DNA of 12,513 nt from Spirochaetota bacterium (GTDB lineage Bacteria > Spirochaetota > UBA4802 > UB4802), in the NCBI GenBank assembly GCA_029548025.1, contig JAKPOE010000078.1, forward strand, positions 1 through 12,513, written 5' to 3'. Shown piece by piece: positions 6,023 through 12,513 of the stretch (the first letter of the stretch is position 1; the number at the start of each line of letters is the position of its first letter). The position numbers and the translations under genes were made by a program. The notes below the pieces were generated by a model that worked only from the letters and a program-made list of their open reading frames with translations, searched no databases and was not told the origin of the DNA.

Positions 6023-6910
6023 TTATGCCTCCATGGTATTATGAGCGATAGTAGCTCTGGAAAACATTTCACCCGCTCTATACGAGCTTCGCACCAGCGG
6101 GGCTGCCATAACTTTTGAAAAACCAATTGAGTACGCTATTGCTTCAATCCGGGAAAACTCATCCGGCGTATAATATTTTTGTACCGGATATGCCCCTTTA
6201 TGGGACGAGCAGTACTGTCCAATCGTCATGATTTCACAACCCGTTGAGCGCACATCTCGCAGGGTTTGCACAATGTCATCAAGCGTTTCGCCAAATCCAA
6301 TCATAAGCCCTGATTTTGCTGTAAATCCATATTCAGTAACTATCGCCAATAGCTTTAATGAAGCCCTGTAATTGCCCTTTGGTCGTAATGTTGTATAACA
6401 ACTTTGAGCCACCTCAATATTATGGTTTATAACATCCGGTTTTGCAGCCATTATTGTTTTAAGCGATAGTTGCTGCGAATGTTTAAAATCGGGTATTAAT
6501 ACCTCTACCTTGGTTGAGTCATTCAGCGTGCGCACCGCATCAACCGTTTTTGCAAAATACAAAGCACCGCCGTCATTGAGGTCATCGCGTGTAACCGATG
6601 TCACAACAACATAGGAAAGCTTGAGATTGTTAATAGCCCGCGCAATCTTTTGCGGCTCGTCTTCATCAACCGGCAAAGGTACTCCTTTTGTAACAGCACA
6701 GTATTTGCAATTGCGCGTACACACATTGCCCATAATGAGAAAGGTAGCATGTCCTTTTGTAAAACATTCACCCACATTGGGGCAGCGAGCCTCAATGCAC
6801 ACCGTATGAAGACCACAAGCGTCAATGTGTTGTTTTACTTTTTTATACTGCGGACCTGACGGTATGGTACATTGTATCCAATCAGGTATTGATCGAGTCA
6901 GTCGTCCCAT
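6023..6910 (-). CDS. lipA: Lipoyl synthase
   Basis: A 295-residue radical-SAM enzyme that inserts two sulfurs into protein-bound octanoate to make lipoate. Both iron-sulfur sites are intact: the auxiliary cluster C38xxxxC43xxxxxC49 (CIEARCPNVGEC) and the radical-SAM triad C64xxxC68xxC71 (CTRNCKYC). RSSY (274-277), carrying the serine ligand of the auxiliary cluster, is also present, as are VTSVTRDDLNDGGA and SGLMIGFGET. One segment departs from the norm: the usual GQYLxPSxxHxPV reads GQYCSSHKGAYPV (231-243), losing the Pro-Ser and the His at equal length. The start ATG overlaps the end of gcvPB by 13 bases without a clear SD, so translation is probably coupled. Two copies of the 9-mer GCGATAGTT, in opposite orientation, lie inside this gene. 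Confidence 0.95.
   Translation of the reverse strand: MGRLTRSIPDWIQCTIPSGPQYKKVKQHIDACGLHTVCIEARCPNVGECFTKGHATFLIMGNVCTRNCKYCAVTKGVPLPVDEDEPQKIARAINNLKLSYVVVTSVTRDDLNDGGALYFAKTVDAVRTLNDSTKVEVLIPDFKHSQQLSLKTIMAAKPDVINHNIEVAQSCYTTLRPKGNYRASLKLLAIVTEYGFTAKSGLMIGFGETLDDIVQTLRDVRSTGCEIMTIGQYCSSHKGAYPVQKYYTPDEFSRIEAIAYSIGFSKVMAAPLVRSSYRAGEMFSRATIAHNTMEA
6338..6346 (-). repeat. Iterated 9-mer GCGATAGTT, copy 4
   Basis: Exact copy, context GGCGATAGTTACTG, in sense in lipA, read as GCG ATA GTT (Ala-Ile-Val, residues 189-191). Confidence 0.75.
6463..6471 (+). repeat. Iterated 9-mer GCGATAGTT, copy 5
   Basis: Exact copy, context AAGCGATAGTTGCTG, antisense in lipA, read by the gene as CAA CTA TCG C (Gln-Leu-Ser, residues 147-149). 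Opposite in orientation to copy 4, 116 bases away. Confidence 0.75.
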
Positions 6911-8319
6911 TTTAATACCGGTTTGCGTGCTGCTAAAACTGCGTCAACCTTTCGCACCGGTGTGGTAACAGGTGCTTTTTTTAGTAGTGCAGGATCTTCG
7001 GCTGCTTCTTTTTTTATGGTAAGCATGGCATCAGCAAATGCATCAAGCGTATCCCTGTGCTCGGTTTCCGTAGGCTCTATCATCATTGCTCCATGAACAA
7101 TGAGCGGGAAATAAACGGTTGGTGCATGGAATCCATAATCAAGCAAACGCTTTGCCACCTCATTGGTGGTTATCCCATTGGGCAATCCTTCATCATTGAT
7201 GACAAATTCATGCATGCAGATACGGTTGTACGGTACCTGAAAATGATTGCGTAATTTTGTTCGTAAATAATTTGCATTGCATACAGCATGTTCTGCAACA
7301 CTGCGTAAACCATCTGAACCAAGCATCATTATATAGGTATAGGCACGCAGCATTACCATAAAATTTCCAAAAAAGCTATGAATCCTGCCAATAGATAACG
7401 GCCTGTTATACTGCAAATAATACCTATCGGCTTTTTCAATAATCGGAACAGGTAAAAAAGGAGCTAACTTTCCCACAACACCTATGGGACCTGCTCCAGG
7501 ACCGCCACCGCCGTGTGGTGTGGAAAACGTTTTATGAAGGTTAACATGCATGATATCAAAACCCATATCAACAGGGCGCACCTTACCCACCACAGCGTTG
7601 AGGTTAGCGCCATCACAGTAAAACAGCGCTCCCTTGCTGTGCAACATCTCTGCAATTTTTAGTATATTTCTGTCAAATAGCCCAAGAGTATTGGGGCTTG
7701 TCAGCATCATTGCGGCAACATGTTCATTGAGAGCATCTTCCAATTTAGTAAGGTCAACATCCCCGTCACTGTCTGACGGAATTTCTTTTACCTCAAAACC
7801 GCACATGGCAACTGAAGCGGGATTGGTGCCATGCGCCGAATCGGGAATTAAGAGTATATTGCGCTTTTCACCTTTTGTTTCAAAATATTTTTTTATAATC
7901 ATGACGCTGGTAAGCTCGCCATGGGCACCCGCAGCAGGCGATAATGAAAAATAGTGCATCCCGGTAATCTGGCACAGTATCTGTTGTAGCTGATACATCA
8001 TATGTAATGCGCCCTGCCCTGTTTCCTCAATGGTAGCCGGATGCTGCATCGCAAACTGCGGCAGCATGGCTACAACATCATTTATCTTGGGATTATACTT
8101 CATGGTACAGCTTCCCAGCGGATACATACCATTATCAACACCAAAGTTTAAAGATGAAAGTTTCCGATAATGACGCACCACATCAACCTCGCTTACATCA
8201 ACCAATGTTAAATCATCGCGTAGCATTGATTCGGGGATTTCATCAACCTGTATGGGATCACAGGCTGGAATACTATATTTATTTTTACCTTTTTTATGAA
8301 ATGAAAATATTGTCTGCAT
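6898..8319 (-). CDS. gcvPB: Glycine dehydrogenase (decarboxylating) subunit 2, P-protein B
   Basis: 473 residues, matching the PLP-carrying half of a split P-protein. With GcvPA it decarboxylates glycine and passes the aminomethyl group to the lipoyl arm of GcvH. Visible signatures: PLGSCTMKYNPK (67-78), SLSPAAGAHGE, PDSAHGTNPASVAMCGF, MLTSPNTLGLFD, and the PLP lysine K263 in HVNLHKTFSTPHGGGGPGAGP. I prefer the ATG at 8319 because GAGGG lies five to six bases upstream. An alternative ATG at 8331 overlaps the gcvPA stop (TGATG) and would add four residues by translational coupling. The stop codon lies inside the start of lipA (13-base overlap), so P-protein and lipoyl synthase production are linked. 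Confidence 0.95.
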   Translation of the reverse strand: MQTIFSFHKKGKNKYSIPACDPIQVDEIPESMLRDDLTLVDVSEVDVVRHYRKLSSLNFGVDNGMYPLGSCTMKYNPKINDVVAMLPQFAMQHPATIEETGQGALHMMYQLQQILCQITGMHYFSLSPAAGAHGELTSVMIIKKYFETKGEKRNILLIPDSAHGTNPASVAMCGFEVKEIPSDSDGDVDLTKLEDALNEHVAAMMLTSPNTLGLFDRNILKIAEMLHSKGALFYCDGANLNAVVGKVRPVDMGFDIMHVNLHKTFSTPHGGGGPGAGPIGVVGKLAPFLPVPIIEKADRYYLQYNRPLSIGRIHSFFGNFMVMLRAYTYIMMLGSDGLRSVAEHAVCNANYLRTKLRNHFQVPYNRICMHEFVINDEGLPNGITTNEVAKRLLDYGFHAPTVYFPLIVHGAMMIEPTETEHRDTLDAFADAMLTIKKEAAEDPALLKKAPVTTPVRKVDAVLAARKPVLKWDD

Positions 8320-8330
8320 AGTTACCCTCA

Positions 8331-9650
8331 TCAAATTGTTTGCAACAATTCAACCAGATTGTCAATATCATTGTTTGATACACTTTCGGTAACACCAAGC
8401 AAAAGGCAATCGTTAAGCTCGGGATAATAGGTGTCAATGGATATTCCCAGTGCATATCCGTTATCAAGCAACCTGTTTCTGATTTCTTTTGCATTGTTAA
8501 CCCGTATAACAAATTCATTGAAAAATGGTACAGTAAACACACGCTCATATCCTAATGCAACAAGCCTGCTGCAACAGTAACTGGCTAAAGCATGATTAAT
8601 CCTGGCAAGCTCAATCAATTTATTTCCAACAAGGCTTAAATATATAGTAGCACGCAGAGCGCATAGCCCTTCATTGGTGCATATATTTGATGTTGCACGC
8701 TGACGTCTGATATGCTGTTCACGTGTTTGCAATGTCATAACAAAAGCATCCCTGCCTTCTTCATCCACTGTTTTCCCAACCAGCCTGCCTGGTATGGTGC
8801 GCATAAATTTGCTGCGGCAGGCCAAAATTCCTAAAAGCGGGCCTCCACATGCAGGATAATTTCCAAACGATTGCCCCTCGCCGCAGGCAATGTCTGCACC
8901 AAGACTGCCCGGGCTTTTTAATAATGCCAAACTCAACGCTTCGGTAAATGTTGCTATACATACCGCACCATGGTTATGTGCACTATCCGCAATACTTGCA
9001 ACATCCTCAATAGCTCCAAAATAATTAGGGCTCTGCACAATAATGCAGGCAACATTGTCATCTATCATGTGCGATAGTTGTTCATAATCAGTTAAGCCCT
9101 GTTTATAGGGAACTATCGCCAATTGCGCATCCGATGCCCACAGGTAGGCAGAAAGAACATCACGGTAATGGGGATGAACCGTTGCCGAGCACAGCACCCT
9201 GTTTTTGCCGGTTGAACGTATAGCCATAAGCACTGCTTCGGCTAACGCTGTTGCACCATCATACATGCTTGCATTGGCAATATCCATACCGGTGAGCCTG
9301 CATATAAATGTTTGAAATTCAAAGATTGCAGTTAACGTTCCCTGACTTACCTCGGGCTGATAGGGTGTATAGGCAGTATAAAACTCAGAGCGCGAAACTA
9401 AATGATCAACAACAGCGGGAACATAATGATTATAGATACCAGCACCAACAAGAGAACATAGTTGTTCATTAGCATTGCCTATATGAAGTATATGCGTAAG
9501 CGCTTCCTGCTCGGATAACGCTTGAGGAAGTTGTATAGTGGGATTTTTTATTGAAGCAGGAATGTCACAAAAAAGATCTTCTATGCTTGAAACACCAATT
9601 TCACTACACATTTCAAGGATATCATCGTCACTGTTGGGTAAAAAACTCAT
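8331..9650 (-). CDS. gcvPA: Glycine dehydrogenase (decarboxylating) subunit 1, P-protein A
   Basis: 439 residues, the usual size of the N-terminal half of a split P-protein. It forms the alpha2beta2 dehydrogenase with GcvPB. It keeps the PLP-enzyme fold but carries no catalytic lysine, as is normal for this subunit. Family signatures: YTPYQPEVSQGTLTAIFEFQTFICRLTGMDIANASMYDGATALAEA (94-139), VQSPNYFGAIED, GEGQSFGNYPACGGPLLGIL (257-276) and RATSNICTNEGLCALRA (318-334). The start ATG lies two bases after the gcvH stop, with AGGG nine bases upstream inside gcvH. Cysteine content is rather high (about 14), which fits an anaerobic lifestyle but does not prove it. An inverted pair of GCGATAGTT motifs sits at 9071-9119. 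Confidence 0.95.
   Translation of the reverse strand: MSFLPNSDDDILEMCSEIGVSSIEDLFCDIPASIKNPTIQLPQALSEQEALTHILHIGNANEQLCSLVGAGIYNHYVPAVVDHLVSRSEFYTAYTPYQPEVSQGTLTAIFEFQTFICRLTGMDIANASMYDGATALAEAVLMAIRSTGKNRVLCSATVHPHYRDVLSAYLWASDAQLAIVPYKQGLTDYEQLSHMIDDNVACIIVQSPNYFGAIEDVASIADSAHNHGAVCIATFTEALSLALLKSPGSLGADIACGEGQSFGNYPACGGPLLGILACRSKFMRTIPGRLVGKTVDEEGRDAFVMTLQTREQHIRRQRATSNICTNEGLCALRATIYLSLVGNKLIELARINHALASYCCSRLVALGYERVFTVPFFNEFVIRVNNAKEIRNRLLDNGYALGISIDTYYPELNDCLLLGVTESVSNNDIDNLVELLQTI
9071..9079 (+). repeat. Iterated 9-mer GCGATAGTT, copy 6
   Basis: Exact copy, antisense in gcvPA, read as CAA CTA TCG C (Gln-Leu-Ser, residues 191-193). Forms an inverted pair with copy 7. Confidence 0.75.
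9111..9119 (-). repeat. Iterated 9-mer GCGATAGTT, copy 7
   Basis: Exact copy, context GGCGATAGTTCCCT, in sense in gcvPA, read as GCG ATA GTT (Ala-Ile-Val, residues 178-180). With copy 6 it makes a perfect 9-bp inverted repeat around 31 bases. Confidence 0.75.
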
Positions 9651-9652
9651 GG

Positions 9653-10045
9653 CTATTCACCCTGGGCTACATGCTCTGCATAAGCAGCAGCGTCCATCAG
9701 TTCATCCAGTTCATACTTATCCTTTATATCTATTTTATAAATCCAGCCTTCACCATAGGGATCACTGTTTAAAAGTTCCGGCTTATCCTCTAACAGTTTG
9801 TTTACTTCGGTTATTCTTCCGCTTATCGGTGCATACACATCACTCACTGCTTTTACTGATTCAACAACAGCAACCTGCTCACCAGCTTTGACTTCTATCC
9901 CAACCTCAGGCAACTCTACAAATACAATATCCGTGAGCATCTCCTGCGCGTGATCAGTAATACCACATACACCGGCATACGTATCCTGCACGTCAATCCA
10001 CTCATGTGTTTTTGTGTATTTAAGGTTTTCAGGTATATTGCTCAT
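9653..10045 (-). CDS. gcvH: Glycine cleavage system H protein
   Basis: 130 residues, standard length. GcvH is the mobile lipoyl carrier that shuttles the aminomethyl group from the P-protein to the T-protein and then delivers dihydrolipoate for reoxidation. Signatures are complete: the N-terminal [32 protein letters not shown], the lipoylation site [14 protein letters not shown] with modified lysine K65, and [15 protein letters not shown]. The start is secure: TAGGAG lies seven bases before the ATG. It is separated from gcvT by 69 bases, the only real gap in the operon, with no clear hairpin or riboswitch in it. It is the evident substrate of the lipA and lipoate ligase genes at the end of the same operon. 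Confidence 0.97.
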   Translation of the reverse strand: MSNIPENLKYTKTHEWIDVQDTYAGVCGITDHAQEMLTDIVFVELPEVGIEVKAGEQVAVVESVKAVSDVYAPISGRITEVNKLLEDKPELLNSDPYGEGWIYKIDIKDKYELDELMDAAAYAEHVAQGE

Positions 10046-10114
10046 TATAGTGCTCCTACAATAAATTTATATTTTCATACACGGTTTATCTCAGCATCTT
10101 ATTGTAAACAGATA

Positions 10115-11215
10115 TTAAAGCCTTTTTCCATTATATTTATAAAATGGTCGTGCAACAACCTTTGCAGGGCTTTGTTTACCCCTGATACCTACTGACACCT
10201 CATCATGTATGGTAACCAAACCACGCTTAACCAGCGCCATTGCAATTCCCTTTTTCAATAAGGGTGAAAATCCACCACTGGTTATAGCGCCTATATCCTG
10301 TTTATTATATACTACCGGGTAATCGCTGCGGGGGATAGTTTTATCCATCATTTCAAGACATAGTATTTCACGCGGAGCACCATTTTTTTTCTGGTCTTCA
10401 ATAATATCCTTTGCTATGTAATCTGATGTTGCGTTAACAACAAAACCAATGCCACCTTCAATTGGTGAAATCGTTTCACTCAGTTCATGTCCATATAATG
10501 AGTAGCATGACTCCAACCGCAATGTATCCCGTGCACCAAGCCCTGCTGGTTTTAAGCCATATTCTTTTCCGGCATCAAGGATATCATTCCACAATCGTGA
10601 AATTATATTGTTGATACAAAAAAGCTCATAGCCAAACTCACCGGTATACCCTGTCTGTGACACCAGAACAGGTTCGCCTTTATATGTTCCCGTAAAAAAG
10701 TAAAACCGCTGTAAACCTTCCAGCCTGTCATCCTTAATTATCTTTTTTAAGATATTGTATGATTGCGGGCCCTGAAGATCAATCTTTGAGGTAACCCCTG
10801 AAACATCCTGAATTGCAACATTAGTTTTACAATTCAGGGTTAACCATTCTACATCCTTTTCTGTTGTGCCTGCATTAACAACAAGATAATATTCATTGTC
10901 GGATAACATGAAGATAAAAAGATCATCAATAATGCCACCCTGCTCATTTAAAAAGCAGGTATACATTGATTTGCCTTTCTCAAGCCTGCCCATATCGGTT
11001 GGTATAAGCCTCTGTAATGCAGCTTTTGCACCACGCCCTTTTGCAACAATCTCGCCCATATGTGACACATCAAAAATGCCTGCGGATTGACGCACAGCCA
11101 TGTGCTCATCAATAATTGAAGTATACATGACAGGCAGTTCCCAGCCTGCAAACTCAACCATCCTGGCACCTAATTTTATGTGATCCTCATATAAAAATGT
11201 TCTTTGTGCGGTCAT
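10115..11215 (-). CDS. gcvT: Aminomethyltransferase (glycine cleavage T protein)
   Basis: 366 residues, the normal length. It transfers the one-carbon unit from aminomethyl-lipoyl GcvH to tetrahydrofolate, giving 5,10-methylene-THF and ammonia. Family marks in order: EFAGWELPVMY (21-31), AGIFDVSHMGE (45-55), the GGIIDDLFIFML segment whose Asp pair 97-98 corresponds to the catalytic aspartate, YLVVNAGTTEKDVEWL, GPQSYNIL, TGYTGEFGYELF, GLGARDTLRLESCYSLYGHEL, and the C-terminal GFSPLLKKGIAMALV. The start ATG overlaps the stop of the upstream flavoprotein gene by ATGA and has GGAG six bases ahead, a translationally coupled arrangement. Confidence 0.97.
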   Translation of the reverse strand: MTAQRTFLYEDHIKLGARMVEFAGWELPVMYTSIIDEHMAVRQSAGIFDVSHMGEIVAKGRGAKAALQRLIPTDMGRLEKGKSMYTCFLNEQGGIIDDLFIFMLSDNEYYLVVNAGTTEKDVEWLTLNCKTNVAIQDVSGVTSKIDLQGPQSYNILKKIIKDDRLEGLQRFYFFTGTYKGEPVLVSQTGYTGEFGYELFCINNIISRLWNDILDAGKEYGLKPAGLGARDTLRLESCYSLYGHELSETISPIEGGIGFVVNATSDYIAKDIIEDQKKNGAPREILCLEMMDKTIPRSDYPVVYNKQDIGAITSGGFSPLLKKGIAMALVKRGLVTIHDEVSVGIRGKQSPAKVVARPFYKYNGKRL

Positions 11216-12513
11216 TTCATTCTCCGTTTTGCAAATTCACATGCTTTCAATAAAATATCGTTAACTTCACTTACTGCCGGACAGTATGCCATCTCGGACT
11301 GTAATAAATCATCAATGGTTAATCCCTTGTTGATGGCTAAACTGACTATATTAATCCTTGAAGCTGCTCCATGGCCTATTGCCTGCGCTCCAATCACCTT
11401 TCCATGTATATCACAGAGCACCTTCATAGTCAATCGTTCATTGGACGGAAAATATTCCGGTTTTACTGTAGCACTTATCTTCCCTGCTATCACGGAAAAA
11501 CCACGTTCTTTTGCTACATCTGTTGAAAAACCGGTTGCAGCAATCTCTAAATTGCCTATCACGGTAACAAACGTACCCGCAGTACCTACATAAACTGAAT
11601 TGCCACCCATACCATTTTCGGCAGCAATAACACCCTGCTTGTATGCCGATGTTGCAAGTTTTACCGGCAAAGGTTTTTTATCAATAACTGACCAGCATTC
11701 AATACAATCACCTGCAGCATATACATCAGGGCAAACCTGTAGATTATCAGTAACTATCGCCCCACCTTTTGATGTTTTCAGTGAAGAGGCAATAGCCCAA
11801 TCACAGTTGGGTGCAAAACCACAGGCAACAATAATGATATCTGCATTGTATTGTGCATCATTGGTAATAGCAATGAAATTATTACTTTTTTCAATGGTAT
11901 TGACAGCAGCATGTAATGCAAGAGCAATATTGTTTTGTGTGCAGTAGTCCGCCACTATTGATGCCATATCACTGTCCAGCGCATTGGGCAACACATCCTT
12001 TGCTTCAATAACAGTTACCTGCAATCCGTTAACCTGTAGAGCATATGCCATTTCAAGACCAATAGCCCCTGCTCCAACAACCAGCGCCCTTTGTTTACCA
12101 TGTAAAGCACTTTTGATGGCAAGCAAATCCTGAACGGAAGAGAGCGTATACACACCATTGTTATAATATTTTTTGATATTGACAATTGGCGGCACCAAAG
12201 GCTTGTAACCAGTGCAAATAATTGCTCTGTCAAAGTTTACCAATTGTTCATTGCTGCCTGATGCAACAACAAGTTTATGATTTGCAGCATCAACCAATTG
12301 AACCGTTCCCGTTATTTTTTCAACATTCATGCGGTTGAGATAGATATCCTGACTCAGATGTTCATGGCTAACGATTCCCTCCAGTGCATAGGGCAACCCG
12401 CATGGATGCACAATATCCTTTTCTTTTGGATCAATGACCACAACTCGTGCTTTTGGATTAATCCGCTTTACCCTTGTAAGTGCAGAAAAACCTGCACTGC
12501 CCAAACCGGCAAT
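11212..12513 (-). CDS. CoA-disulfide reductase / NADH oxidase-like FAD-dependent oxidoreductase, N-terminus cut by the window edge
   Basis: 433 codons are visible, open to the window edge. The first residues read IAGLGSAGFSAL, the GxGxxG dinucleotide-binding turn, so only a few N-terminal residues are missing; the apparent TTG start at 12504 is inside this motif and is not real. Next come the HPCGLPYALEG active-site segment with one redox cysteine (visible residue 38), the NAD(P)H-binding LVVGAGAIGLEMAYAL, and the FAD-binding VYAAGDCIECW. A C-terminal dimerisation domain ends in AYCPAVSEVNDILLKAC. PCGxPY with one cysteine is the hallmark of CoA-disulfide reductases, NAD(P)H sulfur reductases and NADH oxidases, not of dihydrolipoamide dehydrogenase, which has CxxxxC. 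It overlaps gcvT by four bases, so a role connected with glycine cleavage redox is plausible but inferred. The extra cysteine in CIEC is a family variation of unknown meaning. Confidence 0.88.
   Translation of the reverse strand: MAGLGSAGFSALTRVKRINPKARVVVIDPKEKDIVHPCGLPYALEGIVSHEHLSQDIYLNRMNVEKITGTVQLVDAANHKLVVASGSNEQLVNFDRAIICTGYKPLVPPIVNIKKYYNNGVYTLSSVQDLLAIKSALHGKQRALVVGAGAIGLEMAYALQVNGLQVTVIEAKDVLPNALDSDMASIVADYCTQNNIALALHAAVNTIEKSNNFIAITNDAQYNADIIIVACGFAPNCDWAIASSLKTSKGGAIVTDNLQVCPDVYAAGDCIECWSVIDKKPLPVKLATSAYKQGVIAAENGMGGNSVYVGTAGTFVTVIGNLEIAATGFSTDVAKERGFSVIAGKISATVKPEYFPSNERLTMKVLCDIHGKVIGAQAIGHGAASRINIVSLAINKGLTIDDLLQSEMAYCPAVSEVNDILLKACEFAKRRMK
11752..11760 (-). repeat. Iterated 9-mer GCGATAGTT, copy 8
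   Basis: Exact copy, context GGCGATAGTTACTG, in sense in the flavoprotein gene, read as GCG ATA GTT (Ala-Ile-Val in GGAIVTDN). Confidence 0.75.

Noticed and set aside
5251..6126. A longer lipoate ligase with 37 extra N-terminal residues.
   Set aside because: The extension is translated from lipA sequence in another frame. The ATG at 6015 gives a normal family N-terminus and has GGAGG upstream.
7057..9891. Several plus-strand open frames of 65-117 codons opposite the gcv genes.
   Set aside because: They lie antisense to strongly conserved gcv genes, lack ribosome-binding sites and have no recognisable protein features.
10046..10114. The gcvT-gcvH gap checked for a glycine riboswitch or an internal promoter.
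   Set aside because: It is only 69 bases, too short for a tandem glycine aptamer. I see no conserved aptamer-like helices, only AT-rich sequence ending in the gcvH ribosome-binding site.
145..10527. The 14-mer CAACCGCAATGTAT occurs at 145-158 and again at 10514-10527.
   Set aside because: One 14-base match between two places in a 12.5-kb window is expected about half the time by chance. The second copy is ordinary gcvT coding sequence.
12502..12504. TTG as a start codon for the right-edge flavoprotein.
   Set aside because: It lies inside the GxGxxG nucleotide-binding turn and the frame is open to the window edge. The gene is truncated by the window, not short.

Overview
The window is AT-rich bacterial DNA (roughly 40% GC by eye). 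It has tightly packed genes, Shine-Dalgarno (SD) sequences of the GGAG type, and recognisable -10 boxes and intrinsic terminators. The split glycine dehydrogenase (gcvPA/gcvPB), the ferritin-like/CCC1 fusion, the HEAT-repeat protein and the GerMN protein suggest an anaerobic or facultative bacterium. Split GcvP occurs in Firmicutes, Thermotogae, Fusobacteria, spirochaetes and others. A spirochaete-like lineage is possible, but I cannot assign the organism from this sequence. There are no mobile elements, CRISPR arrays, or tRNA or rRNA genes.

Layout, left to right. Bases 1-138 are the 3' end of an Amt ammonium transporter, followed by a strong intrinsic terminator (154-204). Facing it on the minus strand is a secreted protein made of two copies of an unrecognised ~89-residue domain (215-877). 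Next, also on the minus strand, is a two-gene unit: a GerMN membrane protein and a CYTH-domain protein (2447 down to 1155). It ends in a hairpin terminator near 939-965. A divergent promoter region (2448-2660) separates this unit from a plus-strand HEAT-repeat protein (2661-4082), whose transcript looks leaderless. A 67-aa unknown protein and a ferritin-like/CCC1 metal transporter follow (4158-5247).

The right-hand 7.3 kb (5251-12513) is one minus-strand operon. In transcription order it holds a CoA-disulfide-reductase-like flavoprotein (cut by the window edge), gcvT, gcvH, gcvPA, gcvPB, lipA and a lipoate ligase. Most junctions overlap or are separated by only a few bases. Together these genes supply the P, H and T proteins of the glycine cleavage system and the enzymes that put lipoate on GcvH. 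The classical L-protein (dihydrolipoamide dehydrogenase with CxxxxC) is not visible. In its neighbourhood is a flavoprotein whose single active-site cysteine is of the CoA-disulfide reductase type.

The most unusual signal is not a gene. The non-palindromic 9-mer GCGATAGTT occurs eight times exactly (5 plus, 3 minus), about once per 1.6 kb, where about 0.1 copies would be expected by chance. Flanking conservation extends it to roughly GCGATAGTTNYTG. Inside genes it always uses one of two reading frames (Ala-Ile-Val in sense, Gln-Leu-Ser in antisense). This density resembles DNA-uptake sequences or other genome-wide iterated motifs.
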